Shown in pieces: positions 1 through 8,372 of a stretch of 64,000 nucleotides of DNA. How positions within the stretch are numbered: position 1 is the stretch's first letter; each line of letters begins with the position of its first letter. Source of the DNA: Nocardia sp. NBC_00565 (GTDB lineage Bacteria > Actinomycetota > Actinomycetes > Mycobacteriales > Mycobacteriaceae); the NCBI RefSeq assembly GCF_036345915.1, contig NZ_CP107785.1, forward strand, positions 8,556,001-8,620,000, read 5' to 3'. The notes beneath the pieces were generated by a model. The model was given only the letters and a program-made list of their open reading frames with translations, searched no databases and was not told the DNA's origin. Both the position numbers and the translations under genes were made by a program.

Positions 1-347
1 CAGATCTCGGCCCCTAGTGTTTCGCGGCCGAGGTGTACGAGCTGGCATACCGGAACCGCACCCTCGCTATTGATCGCGGTCGCGCGCGCCCGCAGCCCGC
101 TGATCGCCTCGGGCCGCCATGCCTCGGTGATATTGCCGATTCGATTCGCCGATTCCGGACTCACCACCGTGCCACCCGCGATCACCATCGCCGCACCCCC
201 GGCGGCGCAGCGCCGCCAGTAGTCCGCGTCACCGTGCTGTGCCAGGCCGCCGCCGACCACCCCGGATCCGTGCGCGGTGGCGACCAGACGATTCCGCAGC
301 CGAACTGCGCCGATCCGCAGCGGCCGGGATGCCCGGCGAGTGGGCAC
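1..347 (-). CDS. Old-yellow-enzyme family NADH:flavin oxidoreductase, N-terminal part
   Basis: The frame runs off the left edge, so only about 115 N-terminal residues are seen. They contain PLRIGAVRLRNRLVATAHG, then GGAAMVIAGGTVVSP, then CQLVHLGRE, which matches the QLxHxGR flavin-contact strand of FMN TIM-barrel enzymes (OYE and 2,4-dienoyl-CoA reductase class). Such enzymes reduce the C=C bond of enones or dienoyl-CoA. The chosen GTG at 347 has an AAGAAG sequence just upstream and leaves the palindrome at 355-373 outside the gene. A GTG at 371 in the same frame is possible but would overlap that palindrome. The gene is divergent from the transporter operon and shares its operator region, so it is probably part of the same regulon. 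Substrate unknown. Confidence 0.75.
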   Translation of the reverse strand, partial: MPTRRASRPLRIGAVRLRNRLVATAHGSGVVGGGLAQHGDADYWRRCAAGGAAMVIAGGTVVSPESANRIGNITEAWRPEAISGLRARATAINSEGAVPVCQLVHLGRETLGAEI

Positions 348-354
348 AAGATCT

Positions 355-373
355 TCTTGAACTGGATTCACTT
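355..373. promoter_or_regulatory. Operator-like palindrome, regulon copy A
   Basis: TCTTGAA-CTGGA-TTCACTT matches the 7-5-7 pattern AACTGAA-N5-TTCAGTT seen at five other promoters between here and 19692. It sits just upstream of the leftward flavin oxidoreductase gene. A TetR-type operator is the natural reading; the binding protein is inferred. Confidence 0.6.
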
Positions 374-427
374 CATGAGTTTGCCTCGATGTGATTGACA
401 CCACAAGGGGCTGCGGATAGATTCTCA

Positions 428-446
428 AACTGAGGTCAGTTCAGTT
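428..446. promoter_or_regulatory. Operator-like palindrome, regulon copy B
   Basis: AACTGAG-GTCAG-TTCAGTT, one mismatch from the consensus. It lies 11 bp upstream of the short frame at 458 and in front of the transporter operon. Copies A and B together occupy the divergent promoter region. Confidence 0.7.
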
Positions 447-457
447 TCGGAGGTTCG

Positions 458-520
458 ATGGATTTCTTGCTGGTGCACGGAGCCTGCCCGGCGAGCTGGC
501 CGCTCTTCTCGATCAGGTAA
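458..520 (+). pseudogene. 20-codon stub resembling the start of an alpha/beta hydrolase
   Basis: ATG at 458 has a good GGAGG at 449-453 and lies directly after operator copy B. The 20 residues begin MDFLLVHGACPASWP and stop at TAA (518-520). The pattern FLLVHGA-x(3)-W is the first beta strand and oxyanion loop of alpha/beta hydrolases of the salicylate-esterase/hydroxynitrile-lyase type, which continue for about 220 more residues. I infer an internal deletion that left the promoter, ribosome site and first codons. The stub may now act as a translated leader for the downstream lipoprotein gene, which starts 16 bp later and has a poorer ribosome site of its own. Confidence 0.5.
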
Positions 521-536
521 GGAAACAGATTCCCTC

Positions 537-1574
537 ATGAAATCTCTGACCAAGGCGGTCGCGGCGCTCGCGATTGTCGCCTCGACATTCGGCCTGGCCG
601 CCTGCGGTGGGAATTCGTCCGCCGCCAAGCCCGTCGATGGGAGCTGGGAGGACGTTGTCGCCGCGGCCAACGGGGAGGGCGCCGTGATGCTCTACTCGAG
701 CCAGAAGCCGGCCAACCTCGAAGCCCTGAAGACCGCGTTCCAGGCGAAGTATCCGCGGATCAAGCTGGACTTCGTGCGCGGTACCGACGCCGACATCAAC
801 CCGCGGGTGGAGACGGAGAAGAAGACCGGGAAGGGCACAGCCGATGTGCACATGCTGACCGATGCCGCGTGGATCGCCAATGCCGCGAAATCGGGGGCGT
901 ACTCCACCGAGTTGGTCGGGCCGGATCTGAAGGCTCCCGAGTATCAGCCGGACAAGAGTGTGCTCAACAACCGGTTCTTGCTGACGAGCGCGGCAGTTTT
1001 CGCGCTGGGCTGGAACACCGGTGCGGTCCCGAACGGCCTGAAATCTCCCCAGGACATAGTGAATCCGGCCTATCGGGGCAAGATCGGAATCGTCAATCCG
1101 TCCGGCATCGCCTCCTACGTCGATCTGTACCGGTACTACGCGCGCACCTACGGCGAGGACTACTGGAAGCAACTCGCCGCCCTGAAGCCACGGATCTACC
1201 CAAGCGCTCTGGGTGTCGCCCAGGCGCTGACCTCCGGTGAAATTGTTGTGACGCCTTCGGTTCAGCCCTTGGTGACCGAAGTGGCCGCAGGGGCTCCGGT
1301 CAATTGGACCCTGCCACCGTCGCCGTGGGGCACCCCCTGGTACAGCCAGGTGACGAGTGTGGCGCCGCATCCCAATGCCGCTCAGGTCCTGGCGAATTTC
1401 ATGGTCACCCGCGAGGGACAGGCAGCGCTCAACGGGGGATACGCGGCGGTGTTATCCGATGTCCCCGGCGCGGTAGCCCGGGCTCAGGACATCGCTGCAC
1501 CGGACACCAGTGATCTGACGCCCGAGAAGATCGAGAAGTACTCCCAAGAGTGGTCCCAACTTTTCCAGAGCTGA
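537..1574 (+). CDS. ABC transporter substrate-binding lipoprotein (family 1, Fe3+/AfuA-like fold)
   Basis: 345 residues. The first 22 form a lipoprotein signal peptide ending in the lipobox LAAC-GG, so the mature protein should be anchored outside the membrane by Cys22. The body has the features of family-1 extracellular solute-binding proteins of the iron/AfuA group: VMLYSSQKPANLEALKTAF in the first lobe, a TADVHML hinge strand and GWNTGAVP. It delivers its ligand to the permease and ATPase at 2358-5212, which lie in the same operon separated by one SDR gene. This fold binds ferric ion but also small organic acids and phosphonates; given the catabolic neighbours, an organic acid is likelier than iron (inference). 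Confidence 0.85.
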   Translation: MKSLTKAVAALAIVASTFGLAACGGNSSAAKPVDGSWEDVVAAANGEGAVMLYSSQKPANLEALKTAFQAKYPRIKLDFVRGTDADINPRVETEKKTGKGTADVHMLTDAAWIANAAKSGAYSTELVGPDLKAPEYQPDKSVLNNRFLLTSAAVFALGWNTGAVPNGLKSPQDIVNPAYRGKIGIVNPSGIASYVDLYRYYARTYGEDYWKQLAALKPRIYPSALGVAQALTSGEIVVTPSVQPLVTEVAAGAPVNWTLPPSPWGTPWYSQVTSVAPHPNAAQVLANFMVTREGQAALNGGYAAVLSDVPGAVARAQDIAAPDTSDLTPEKIEKYSQEWSQLFQS

Positions 1575-1594
1575 CAGTGGACGGGAGTACTGCA

Positions 1595-2347
1595 TTGCGT
1601 GGAGTCAACGTATTGGTCACCGGAGCGTCCGGCGGAATCGGCGGCGCGACCGCCGAACTGTTCGCGAGCAAGGGCGCGACGGTGTACCTCACCGACGTCG
1701 ACGACGCGGCGGGGGAGCGCCGCGCACATGAACTGGGGCCGACTGCGCATTACCGTCGGCTCGATGTGACTGCCGAATCCGATTGGCAGGCAGTCACATC
1801 CGATATGGATCGCGCGGGGCACCCCCTGCAGGTGCTGGTGAACAGCGCCGGGGCAGCGATGAAAGCGCCACTGACCCAAACCACGCTGCAGCAGTTCCGC
1901 AGGATGATCGACCTCAATCTGGTCGGCACCTTCCTCGGACTGCAGGCGGCCGCCGCGGCGATGGTCGCAGGTGGGTCGGTCATCAACATCTCGTCGCTGC
2001 GGGGCGTGCTCGCGACCGCCGAACTCGGTGCCTACGGCGCGTCGAAGTTCGGTGTCCGCGCCCTGAGCAAGGTCGCGGCACTGGAACTGGCCGATCGTGG
2101 CATCCGTATCAACACGGTGTGTCCGGGCAGCATCGACACCGAGATCACCTCGGTTCCCGACTTCGCCGCCGACGATGTCGAAGCCTATGTGCGATCCATC
2201 CCCATGCAGCGGCGTGGCAGCCCCATGGAGGTCGCGAAGGCGATCTTGTTCCTGGCCGGTGCCGACAGCAGCTATGTCACCGGGATCGACCTGCTGGTCG
2301 ATGGCGGCACTGCCGCCGGAGTCCGCACACCCAAGAAGCAGACCTAG
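1595..2347 (+). CDS. Short-chain dehydrogenase/reductase
   Basis: About 250 residues with the classical SDR layout: nucleotide-binding TGASGGIGG near residue 10, NSAGA, catalytic Ser in INISSLRG, and the YGASKFG Tyr/Lys pair, followed by VCPGSIDTE. It would oxidise or reduce a hydroxyl/keto group with NAD(P). I chose TTG at 1595 because GGGAG at 1583-1587 gives ideal 7-base spacing and the residues after it (RGVNVLVTG) are a normal SDR start. GTG 1577 and ATG 1550 are in frame but would overlap or abut the preceding gene. It sits between the binding protein and the ATPase, so import and first oxidation are probably co-expressed. Substrate not predictable. Confidence 0.85.
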   Translation: MRGVNVLVTGASGGIGGATAELFASKGATVYLTDVDDAAGERRAHELGPTAHYRRLDVTAESDWQAVTSDMDRAGHPLQVLVNSAGAAMKAPLTQTTLQQFRRMIDLNLVGTFLGLQAAAAAMVAGGSVINISSLRGVLATAELGAYGASKFGVRALSKVAALELADRGIRINTVCPGSIDTEITSVPDFAADDVEAYVRSIPMQRRGSPMEVAKAILFLAGADSSYVTGIDLLVDGGTAAGVRTPKKQT

Positions 2348-2357
2348 AAGGCATGAA

Positions 2358-3521
2358 ATGAGCTCGCAGTTCACAGTTTCCGGTCTCACCAAGACCTACG
2401 GATCGAACGTCGTCGTCGACCAGCTCGACCTCGCGATCGAGGAAGGCGAACTCCTCGTACTACTCGGCCCGAGCGGTTGCGGCAAGACGACCACCTTGCG
2501 CTGCCTCGCCGGATTGGAGACGCCACAGGATGGTTCGATCACCTTCAAGGACCGGCGTGTGTTCGACGCGCAGTCGAAGCTGAATGTGCCTGTCCACAAA
2601 CGGAATATCGGGATGGTGTTCCAGTCGTACGCGCTGTGGCCACATATGACCGTGCGCAATAACATTCGGTATCCGCTCCAGGTCCGCAAATTGCGGAAGG
2701 AGATCTCGAGCGGAGCCGTCGAAAGTGCCGCTGCCATGGTCGATTGCGCAGAGCTGCTCGACCGGTACCCGGCGCAGCTCAGCGGTGGACAGCAGCAGCG
2801 CGTCGCGGTGGCCCGTGGCTTGGTGGCCCAACCGGATCTGGTGCTCTTCGACGAACCGTTGAGCAACCTGGATGCCAGATTGCGAGATCAGGTTCGTTCA
2901 CAAATCCATCAGCTGCATCGAAGTCTCGGATTCACGGCGGTTTTCGTCACCCATGACCAAGCCGAGGCGTTTGCCCTCGGCGACCGCGTCGCCATTATGA
3001 AGGCGGGCAAGATCGAACAATACGATGCGCCGGAGCAGGTTTTCGAGCATCCGGTGTCGGAGTACGTGGCCGCATTCATCGGTATGGCCAACCGGCTGGA
3101 ACTGCGCCGTGGTCCCGGTGGCTGGATGACCTCGGCCGGTGACGATATCGACCTGACGCGTGCGGTTGTGCGCGGACGAGCCGACGAAGGTACGTCCGCG
3201 GTCGCGCGGCTGCGTCCCGACGATGTCGTGGTGCATTCGTCGATCGACGAAGTGCCGCAGGGCGATGTGGCATTGCATGCCGAGTTGGTGACATACGAAT
3301 ACGGCGGCCGCCACTTCGACGTGACCGTCCGAACGGGTGGCGAACAGCTCGCGGTGCGGGTCGATGCGGCCGCCTATGGTGCCACGTTGCGACGAAGCCG
3401 CCCAGGAGATCCCATGATCGTCAGTTTCTCTCCCGCCAGCTTGCGCGTGTTCGCACACCCAGACGGCGCCGACGCCGATGTGCCGGAGCTGGCGACGGCG
3501 GGTGCGGGAGGGCAGTCGTGA
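2358..3521 (+). CDS. ABC transporter ATP-binding protein (Fe3+/spermidine/putrescine type, TOBE domain)
   Basis: 387 residues. The ATPase domain shows Walker A GPSGCGKTT, signature LSGGQQQRVAVARGL, Walker B LVLFDEPLSNLDA and the H-loop THDQAEA. The ~140 C-terminal residues form a TOBE-type regulatory domain, as in FbpC/PotA proteins. ATG 2358 follows an AAGG sequence; the frame is open further upstream but that part lies inside the SDR gene. The stop overlaps the permease start (GTGATGG), which indicates translational coupling. It energises uptake through the membrane protein encoded next. Confidence 0.9.
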   Translation: MSSQFTVSGLTKTYGSNVVVDQLDLAIEEGELLVLLGPSGCGKTTTLRCLAGLETPQDGSITFKDRRVFDAQSKLNVPVHKRNIGMVFQSYALWPHMTVRNNIRYPLQVRKLRKEISSGAVESAAAMVDCAELLDRYPAQLSGGQQQRVAVARGLVAQPDLVLFDEPLSNLDARLRDQVRSQIHQLHRSLGFTAVFVTHDQAEAFALGDRVAIMKAGKIEQYDAPEQVFEHPVSEYVAAFIGMANRLELRRGPGGWMTSAGDDIDLTRAVVRGRADEGTSAVARLRPDDVVVHSSIDEVPQGDVALHAELVTYEYGGRHFDVTVRTGGEQLAVRVDAAAYGATLRRSRPGDPMIVSFSPASLRVFAHPDGADADVPELATAGAGGQS

Positions 3522-5212
3522 TGGCCACGCTGACCGCCACCCGGTCCCTTGCGATACCCGCGCACTGGCGGGCCAGAATTGGATATCTGGCGTTGCTGGC
3601 AGTTCTCGCCTATCTGGTCGTATTGCCGATGATCCGGCTGCAATCGTTGGCATTCGAAAACGGCGCGCAGGGTTATCGAAACCAGTACGGGCGCTTCGAT
3701 ATCGCGGAAACGATCGGGACCACCATCGCACTGGCCCTCGGATCGCTCGTGATCGCGATGGTGCTCGGCACGGTGCTGGCGTTCGCGGCGAGCCGACTTC
3801 CGGCGAAACTCGGCTTCCTGCGGATCATCCCGATCCTGCCGATCGTCATGCCCGCGGTCGCCAATGTCGTCGGCTGGGCCTTTCTGCTGTCGCCAGGGCC
3901 CGGTTACCTGAACCTGGTGCTCAGGAAGTTGCCGTGGTGGAGCGGATCGGACATCGGACCGATCGATGTCTACACCGTTCCGTGGATCATCATTCTCACG
4001 GCCTTCGGACTGACGTCGTTCGTCTACCTTTTCGTCAGTGCGGGCATGCAGAACATCAGCTCGGAACATCTCGAGGCCGCACAGGTGAGTGGGTCGTCCA
4101 CGCTCGGAGTGTTCTTCCGGGTGGTGCTGCCACTGCTGCGCCCGTCGTTGATCTACGGCGGCGGAATTGCGTTGTTGCTGGGGCTCGGTCAGTTCACCGG
4201 TCCACTGCTGCTGGGCCAGAACAGTGGCGTCAAAGTGCTCACCACCGAGATGTATCGGCGAGTGTCCGAATCACCGTCCGACTTCGCCGCCGCCGCTGCG
4301 GCCGGTTCGCCACTGGTGATCTTCGGGCTTGTCCTGGTGCTGATCCAGAAGGCCTTGCTGGGCAACCAGATTCGCTTCGTCACCCACGGCGGCAAGGCGT
4401 TCGCGCCGTCCACCGGCCGCGCCACCTGGGCCACGGTGACGATCGTCGGCTACGCGTTGTTCGCCCTCGTCATCCCCTTGGTCGGGTTGATCATCGTGGC
4501 CTCGACGCGGTACTGGTCAGGGTCACTGTCGTGGGATCTGTTCACGCTCGACAATTTCCGAGAGTTGGCCTCCACCGACGCGATCGTCGAATCGGTGATC
4601 ACCAGTGTGCTGACATCGCTCGGCGCGGTGGCGATCTGCGTACCCATCGGCTACGTGATGGCCAACCTGATGGTGCGGGGCCGACGCTACAAAATATTGG
4701 CGCTGATCGGTGACTTCGTCACGGCATTGCCGCTCGGCATCCCGGCGGTGATCTTCGGCGTCGGTTTCTTGCTCACCTATACCGAGCCGCCACTGATTCT
4801 GTACGGGACGCGAACAGTGATCATCCTCGTCTACGTCGTACTGATGTTGCCCTTCGCGACGCGCATGCAGATGACCGCGATGCTGTCGCTCGGTAGCACC
4901 TATACCGAGGCGTCGGCAACCAGCGGAGCATCACCATTCGTCACGAACGCGCGGATCATGCTGCCGTTGATGCGCCCCACCATCCTCAGCGCGGTCGCGC
5001 TGATGTTCATTCTGCTGACGCACGAATTCGCGGCCTCGCTATTGGTGCGTGCGTCGACCACCCAGGTGATGGGGACCCTGCTGTTCGATATGTGGCAGAA
5101 CGGTTCCTACCCACTGGTCGCGGCGATGGCGCTGCTCATGACAGCGGTCACCACGATCGGCGTTGCACTCGCCATGCTGGTCGGCGGCCGCAACGTCCTC
5201 AGTAATCTCTGA
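3518..5212 (+). CDS. ABC transporter permease, two fused inner-membrane domains
   Basis: 564 residues, about twice the normal size of a binding-protein-dependent permease. Two repeats of roughly six membrane segments are visible, each with an EAA-type loop: LEAAQVSGSS in the first half and YTEASATSGAS in the second. This is the fused ThiP/FbpB arrangement, in which one polypeptide supplies both permease halves. GTG 3518 overlaps the ATPase stop and has GGGAGGG upstream; ATG 3521 is an alternative. With the lipoprotein and ATPase it makes a complete importer. A second SDR gene follows after 21 bp. Confidence 0.88.
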   Translation: MMATLTATRSLAIPAHWRARIGYLALLAVLAYLVVLPMIRLQSLAFENGAQGYRNQYGRFDIAETIGTTIALALGSLVIAMVLGTVLAFAASRLPAKLGFLRIIPILPIVMPAVANVVGWAFLLSPGPGYLNLVLRKLPWWSGSDIGPIDVYTVPWIIILTAFGLTSFVYLFVSAGMQNISSEHLEAAQVSGSSTLGVFFRVVLPLLRPSLIYGGGIALLLGLGQFTGPLLLGQNSGVKVLTTEMYRRVSESPSDFAAAAAAGSPLVIFGLVLVLIQKALLGNQIRFVTHGGKAFAPSTGRATWATVTIVGYALFALVIPLVGLIIVASTRYWSGSLSWDLFTLDNFRELASTDAIVESVITSVLTSLGAVAICVPIGYVMANLMVRGRRYKILALIGDFVTALPLGIPAVIFGVGFLLTYTEPPLILYGTRTVIILVYVVLMLPFATRMQMTAMLSLGSTYTEASATSGASPFVTNARIMLPLMRPTILSAVALMFILLTHEFAASLLVRASTTQVMGTLLFDMWQNGSYPLVAAMALLMTAVTTIGVALAMLVGGRNVLSNL

Positions 5213-5233
5213 CCTCGAAAGGGCTGCACGGCA

Positions 5234-5998
5234 ATGACTCTCGGTGTTTCGAGGCTCGACGGCAAGGTCGTACTGGTGACCGGCGCGACAGGGGGAATCG
5301 GCGTCGAAATCGTGCGCCGCCTGGCCGAGGAAGGGGCATCGGTCGTGGTGACCGATATCGATGTCGAGGCATGCGCGAAGCTGACCGCCGGTCTGGAACA
5401 CGGTGAGCGGCACCAGGTTCTAGGACTGGACATCGCGCAGGAGGCCCAGTGGCAGCAGGTGGTGTCCGCGGTCTCCGAACGCTTCCCGGGTCTCGATGCT
5501 GTGGTCAACAACGGCGCCATCGGCAGTCTGGCATCGGTAGTCGACGAGGATCTGAACCGATACAACCGGGTGATCGAGGTGAGCCAGACCGGCACCTGGC
5601 TGGGTATGAAGCATGCGGGCGCACTGATCGAGCACACCGGCGGCGGATCGATCGTCAATATCTGCTCGATCCTCGGCACCGTCGGCGGCCTGGGCAACAG
5701 TCTGGCCTACGCCGCGGCGAAGGGCGCCGTCCGCAGCATGACGAAAAACGCCGCATTGCATTGGGCGACAAGGGGAGTGCGAGTCAACTCGATCCACCCG
5801 GGATTCATCGAAACCCCGCAACTCCTCGAACGATACGAGGGCACCGAGCGACACCAGGCGATGGTCGCGAACACCCCGATGGGCAGACTCGGCCGCGCCG
5901 AAGAGGTCGCGGCCGCAGTCGCATTCCTGGCGGGCAACGATTCGACCTTCATCACCGGCACCGAACTCTACGTGGACGGCGGCTGGACCTGCGCCTGA
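5234..5998 (+). CDS. Short-chain dehydrogenase/reductase
   Basis: 254 residues. It has TGATGGIG for cofactor binding, VVTDIDVEA (an acidic end of beta-2, favouring NAD over NADP), NNGAIG, NICSILG with the catalytic Ser, and YAAAKGA with the Tyr/Lys pair. The tail IETPQLLERYEG and the C-terminal YVDGGWTCA are typical of 3-hydroxyacyl or alcohol SDRs. It is the last gene of the rightward transporter operon, starting 21 bp after the permease. Downstream lies an IS630 remnant and then convergent leftward genes. Confidence 0.85.
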   Translation: MTLGVSRLDGKVVLVTGATGGIGVEIVRRLAEEGASVVVTDIDVEACAKLTAGLEHGERHQVLGLDIAQEAQWQQVVSAVSERFPGLDAVVNNGAIGSLASVVDEDLNRYNRVIEVSQTGTWLGMKHAGALIEHTGGGSIVNICSILGTVGGLGNSLAYAAAKGAVRSMTKNAALHWATRGVRVNSIHPGFIETPQLLERYEGTERHQAMVANTPMGRLGRAEEVAAAVAFLAGNDSTFITGTELYVDGGWTCA

Positions 5999-6074
5999 CC
6001 GGCGAAGCCCGTGGTGCCCGCCGACCGAGAGCGGGGCGGTCATATCTTGCTGACCGCTAAGGAGTCGCCGCCAA

Positions 6075-6270
6075 CTAGTGGTCCTGTGATTCGATCCGGC
6101 GGGGTGTCTCGCGGTTGTCCAACACCGCGTGCACATCCAACTCGACCGGAATGCTCGCGTCGATCTGTTCGAAGAACCGCAGGACATCGCTGCCTGCGTG
6201 GCCCTTGTGCAGCTCTGTCAGGACCTCGCCGGTGGCGATGTTCATCGCGGCGGCTACTTTGTCATCGAAT
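6075..6270 (-). pseudogene. IS630-family transposase, C-terminal remnant
   Basis: The last ~61 residues of a transposase frame are left. They read AAAMNIATGEVLTELHKGH, then FFEQIDASIPVELDVH, then AVLDNRETP. The strand ending VLDN corresponds to the second catalytic Asp region (LHLVLDN) of IS630-type DDE transposases. No N-terminal part or inverted repeats are visible. The remnant overlaps the end of the metallo-hydrolase gene, so it marks a junction made by an old insertion and deletion between the two catabolic operons. Confidence 0.65.
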
Positions 6271-7303
6271 GGTCCGACAGCTGTCCATCGCCTTGCTCGA
6301 AGTGCTCCACGCCGTCTGCATCCTTCGCGGACAGCACATTTCGGGCGACCAGTACGTCCAGATGTGCCATCGTCTCGCACGTCGCAACCATCTGATTGAA
6401 ATCGTCGAGCGTGCTGAACGCGCGGTCGCGCCGCGTCCACGTCAACGCTCGGGCCACCGCCACGCCGGTGCACGGTCCCAGATCGCCGACGACAGTGACG
6501 ATTTGCTCGAACCGGTGGTCATGATGGGCGAGGAGTGCACGAGCGCGTTGCCCGACGCTGCCTCCGGTGGGACCGTGCGCGGGCAACATCTTCTGCTCGT
6601 CATCGTGCTGCAGTAACGCCAATGACCGGAGGAAGTTGTCCAACGGCAGTTCCCACGGGCCCAATTCGAAACCGATCGACGGGGTGATCGTGGGCAGCAC
6701 GTGGTCTCCGGTGAAGACGAGCCCCCGGTCGCGATCCTGAAAGATCATGTGGCCCTTGGTATGTCCGGGTGTGGCTACCGCATGGAGATCGAGCCCGGCG
6801 ATGGCCAGCGCGCCGGGGCGCAGCCAGTGGTCGGGCTGTTCCCAGTCGTCGCGGTCGAACGGTTCGGCGATGCCTGCCGCATGGGCTCGTCGCGCGATAT
6901 CGTCCGCGCCGGCCCGACGTAGTTCCCGCAGCGAACTGTCGGGGACGTTGCTGTTCAGTGCGTGAATGGCGCTGAGCCCGCCGGCTTCATCGGCGCCGAG
7001 ATGAACTCGGCAGCCGTGCCGACGACGCAGTTCGATGGCGAAGGTGTAGTGGTCGCGGTGGATATGGGTGACGAAGACATCGTGAATATCGGCTGCCGAC
7101 CGGCCGATTCGGGCCAGCGCGCCGGACAGCTCCCGGTAGGTGTCGGGCCGGTGCCAGCCGCCGTCGATGAGTACGAGGCCGTTGTCGGTTTCCAGTACGT
7201 ACACGTTGACCGCGCGCAGGCCGTCCTGCGGCATCTGCAGCGGGATGCGGTGGATCCCATCGGTTATCGGATAACACCCGGGTTCGGCCCATTCGGCGCT
7301 CAT
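6254..7303 (-). CDS. Metallo-beta-lactamase fold hydrolase
   Basis: 349 residues. The zinc-binding motif HIHRDH is at residues 80-85, preceded by LVLIDGGW. ATPGHTKGHM and TGDHVLP supply the further metal ligands. The ~100 C-terminal residues form the winged-helix extension (VAVARALTWTRRDRAFS) seen in LACTB2/thioesterase-like members. The fold hydrolyses thioesters, lactones or phosphodiesters; in this context a lactonase or acyl-CoA thioesterase is the best guess. Start ATG 7303 overlaps the EthD gene stop by 4 bp. The stop falls inside the IS630 remnant, so the original C-terminus may have been replaced by ~10 residues. Confidence 0.85.
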   Translation of the reverse strand: MSAEWAEPGCYPITDGIHRIPLQMPQDGLRAVNVYVLETDNGLVLIDGGWHRPDTYRELSGALARIGRSAADIHDVFVTHIHRDHYTFAIELRRRHGCRVHLGADEAGGLSAIHALNSNVPDSSLRELRRAGADDIARRAHAAGIAEPFDRDDWEQPDHWLRPGALAIAGLDLHAVATPGHTKGHMIFQDRDRGLVFTGDHVLPTITPSIGFELGPWELPLDNFLRSLALLQHDDEQKMLPAHGPTGGSVGQRARALLAHHDHRFEQIVTVVGDLGPCTGVAVARALTWTRRDRAFSTLDDFNQMVATCETMAHLDVLVARNVLSAKDADGVEHFEQGDGQLSDHSMTK

Positions 7304-7635
7304 TGGGTCGCGGGGGCGAGTGGCACCATCGTCTTCTCCTCGCCGTACCAGATCATGCGCCGTCCCCGCATAGTGCCCACGTTCTCGACGGCGGCCTGCC
7401 ATTCCGGGCTCGCCAATGCGGCGTCGAGCGCCTCGCGGGATTCGAAACTCAGAATCGACAGACCGTCCCAGCCGGACGACTTCTCGTCGAAGAATTCGAG
7501 GAGTTCGGTGTGCTGCCAGCGCAGCAGGCCCGGCAGCGGGTAGGTCACCTCCGCGTGTTCACCCCGCCACCATTCGATGAACTGCTCGTGGGTCCAATCG
7601 TTGGGACGTGATGCGAGGACGATCAGGTTGTACAT
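7300..7635 (-). CDS. EthD-domain protein
   Basis: 111 residues: MYNLIVLASRPNDWTHEQF, then EWWRGEHAEV and a beta-rich half. This is the dimeric alpha-beta barrel of EthD-like proteins, normally ~100 residues. Members occur in alkyl-ether, polyketide and steroid catabolic clusters, and in most the chemistry is unproven. ATG 7635 is preceded by TAGGAG. Operator copy C lies just upstream, so this gene and the metallo-hydrolase form their own two-gene unit, separate from the large operon to the right. Confidence 0.75.
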   Translation of the reverse strand: MYNLIVLASRPNDWTHEQFIEWWRGEHAEVTYPLPGLLRWQHTELLEFFDEKSSGWDGLSILSFESREALDAALASPEWQAAVENVGTMRGRRMIWYGEEKTMVPLAPATQ

Positions 7636-7644
7636 GCGACTCCT

Positions 7645-7663
7645 AACTGAATTCTGTTCAGTT
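7645..7663. promoter_or_regulatory. Operator-like palindrome, regulon copy C (perfect arms)
   Basis: AACTGAA-TTCTG-TTCAGTT, a perfect 7-bp inverted repeat with a 5-bp spacer. It is 10 bp upstream of the EthD start and just downstream of the TetR gene. It is the best match to the regulon consensus. Confidence 0.75.
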
Positions 7664-7703
7664 TCGGCGGGCGTAGAGCTCCCACCGTGTGGGCGGTGGG
7701 AGC

Positions 7704-8327
7704 TCAGTTACGCACGATCCGTACTGCTGCTTCGGTGACCGACTCGGTGATCTGCTCGAGGGTGACGTTGCCCCTCGGCCGGTACCAGCGCCAGACGCTG
7801 ATCACCAGGCCGAGGACCATTCGACCGAGCATGCGGGGATCGCCCGGAGTGAAGACGCCGGCCTCGATTCCGTCCGAAATCAGCCCGGTCCAATTCTGCT
7901 CGATCTGTCGCACGAGCTCGCGCGACCGCAGGCGTTCGGCCTCTTCCTTGGCCGACTGACGCGGGGCGGCCAGCAAATCCATATGGTTCTGCAGGATGCG
8001 GCGCTGTAGGGCATCGGTCGGCGAGGCAGTCAGCGCCGCGCCGATGGCGGCGCGCAGCGCCTGCTCCGGGTCGGCCTGATCGGCAACCGCGACGTTGAAC
8101 CTTTCGGCCGAGTCGGCCAGTTCGAGTCGCATGATCGTCAGCAGGCAGTGGGCCTTCGATTCGAAATAGTGGTACAGCGCGGTCTGACCGATACCCACCT
8201 CGTCGGCGATCGACGCCCATTTGGTGTGCTCGTAACCGACTTTTCCGAACTGTTCGATGGCAGCGGTGAGGATTCCGCTGCGCTTCGAGCGCGCGCTTTC
8301 GCGGCGGACCTCCGAGTCAACGGTCAT
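7704..8327 (-). CDS. TetR-family transcriptional regulator
   Basis: 207 residues. The N-terminal DNA-binding domain is plain: RRSGILTAAIEQFGKVGYEH-like helix 1, then TKWASIADEVGIGQTALYHY with the recognition helix ending in YHYFESK near residue 55. The C-terminal ~150 residues form the helical ligand domain with KstR/FadR-like character (VISVWRWYRPRG). It is encoded 45 bp after the acyl-CoA ligase gene and is probably co-transcribed with the large operon. It is the obvious candidate to bind the AACTGAA-N5-TTCAGTT palindromes and to be released by an acyl-CoA intermediate, by analogy with KstR2 and similar regulators (inference). Confidence 0.88.
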   Translation of the reverse strand: MTVDSEVRRESARSKRSGILTAAIEQFGKVGYEHTKWASIADEVGIGQTALYHYFESKAHCLLTIMRLELADSAERFNVAVADQADPEQALRAAIGAALTASPTDALQRRILQNHMDLLAAPRQSAKEEAERLRSRELVRQIEQNWTGLISDGIEAGVFTPGDPRMLGRMVLGLVISVWRWYRPRGNVTLEQITESVTEAAVRIVRN

Positions 8328-8372
8328 CAGCGCTCATACCCCCGCATTCGATGGTGTGCATTCGAAACGACT

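Noticed and set aside
33..398. Plus-strand frame at the left edge
   Set aside because: The minus strand encodes a recognisable flavin oxidoreductase; the plus frame is Arg/Pro/His-rich shadow.
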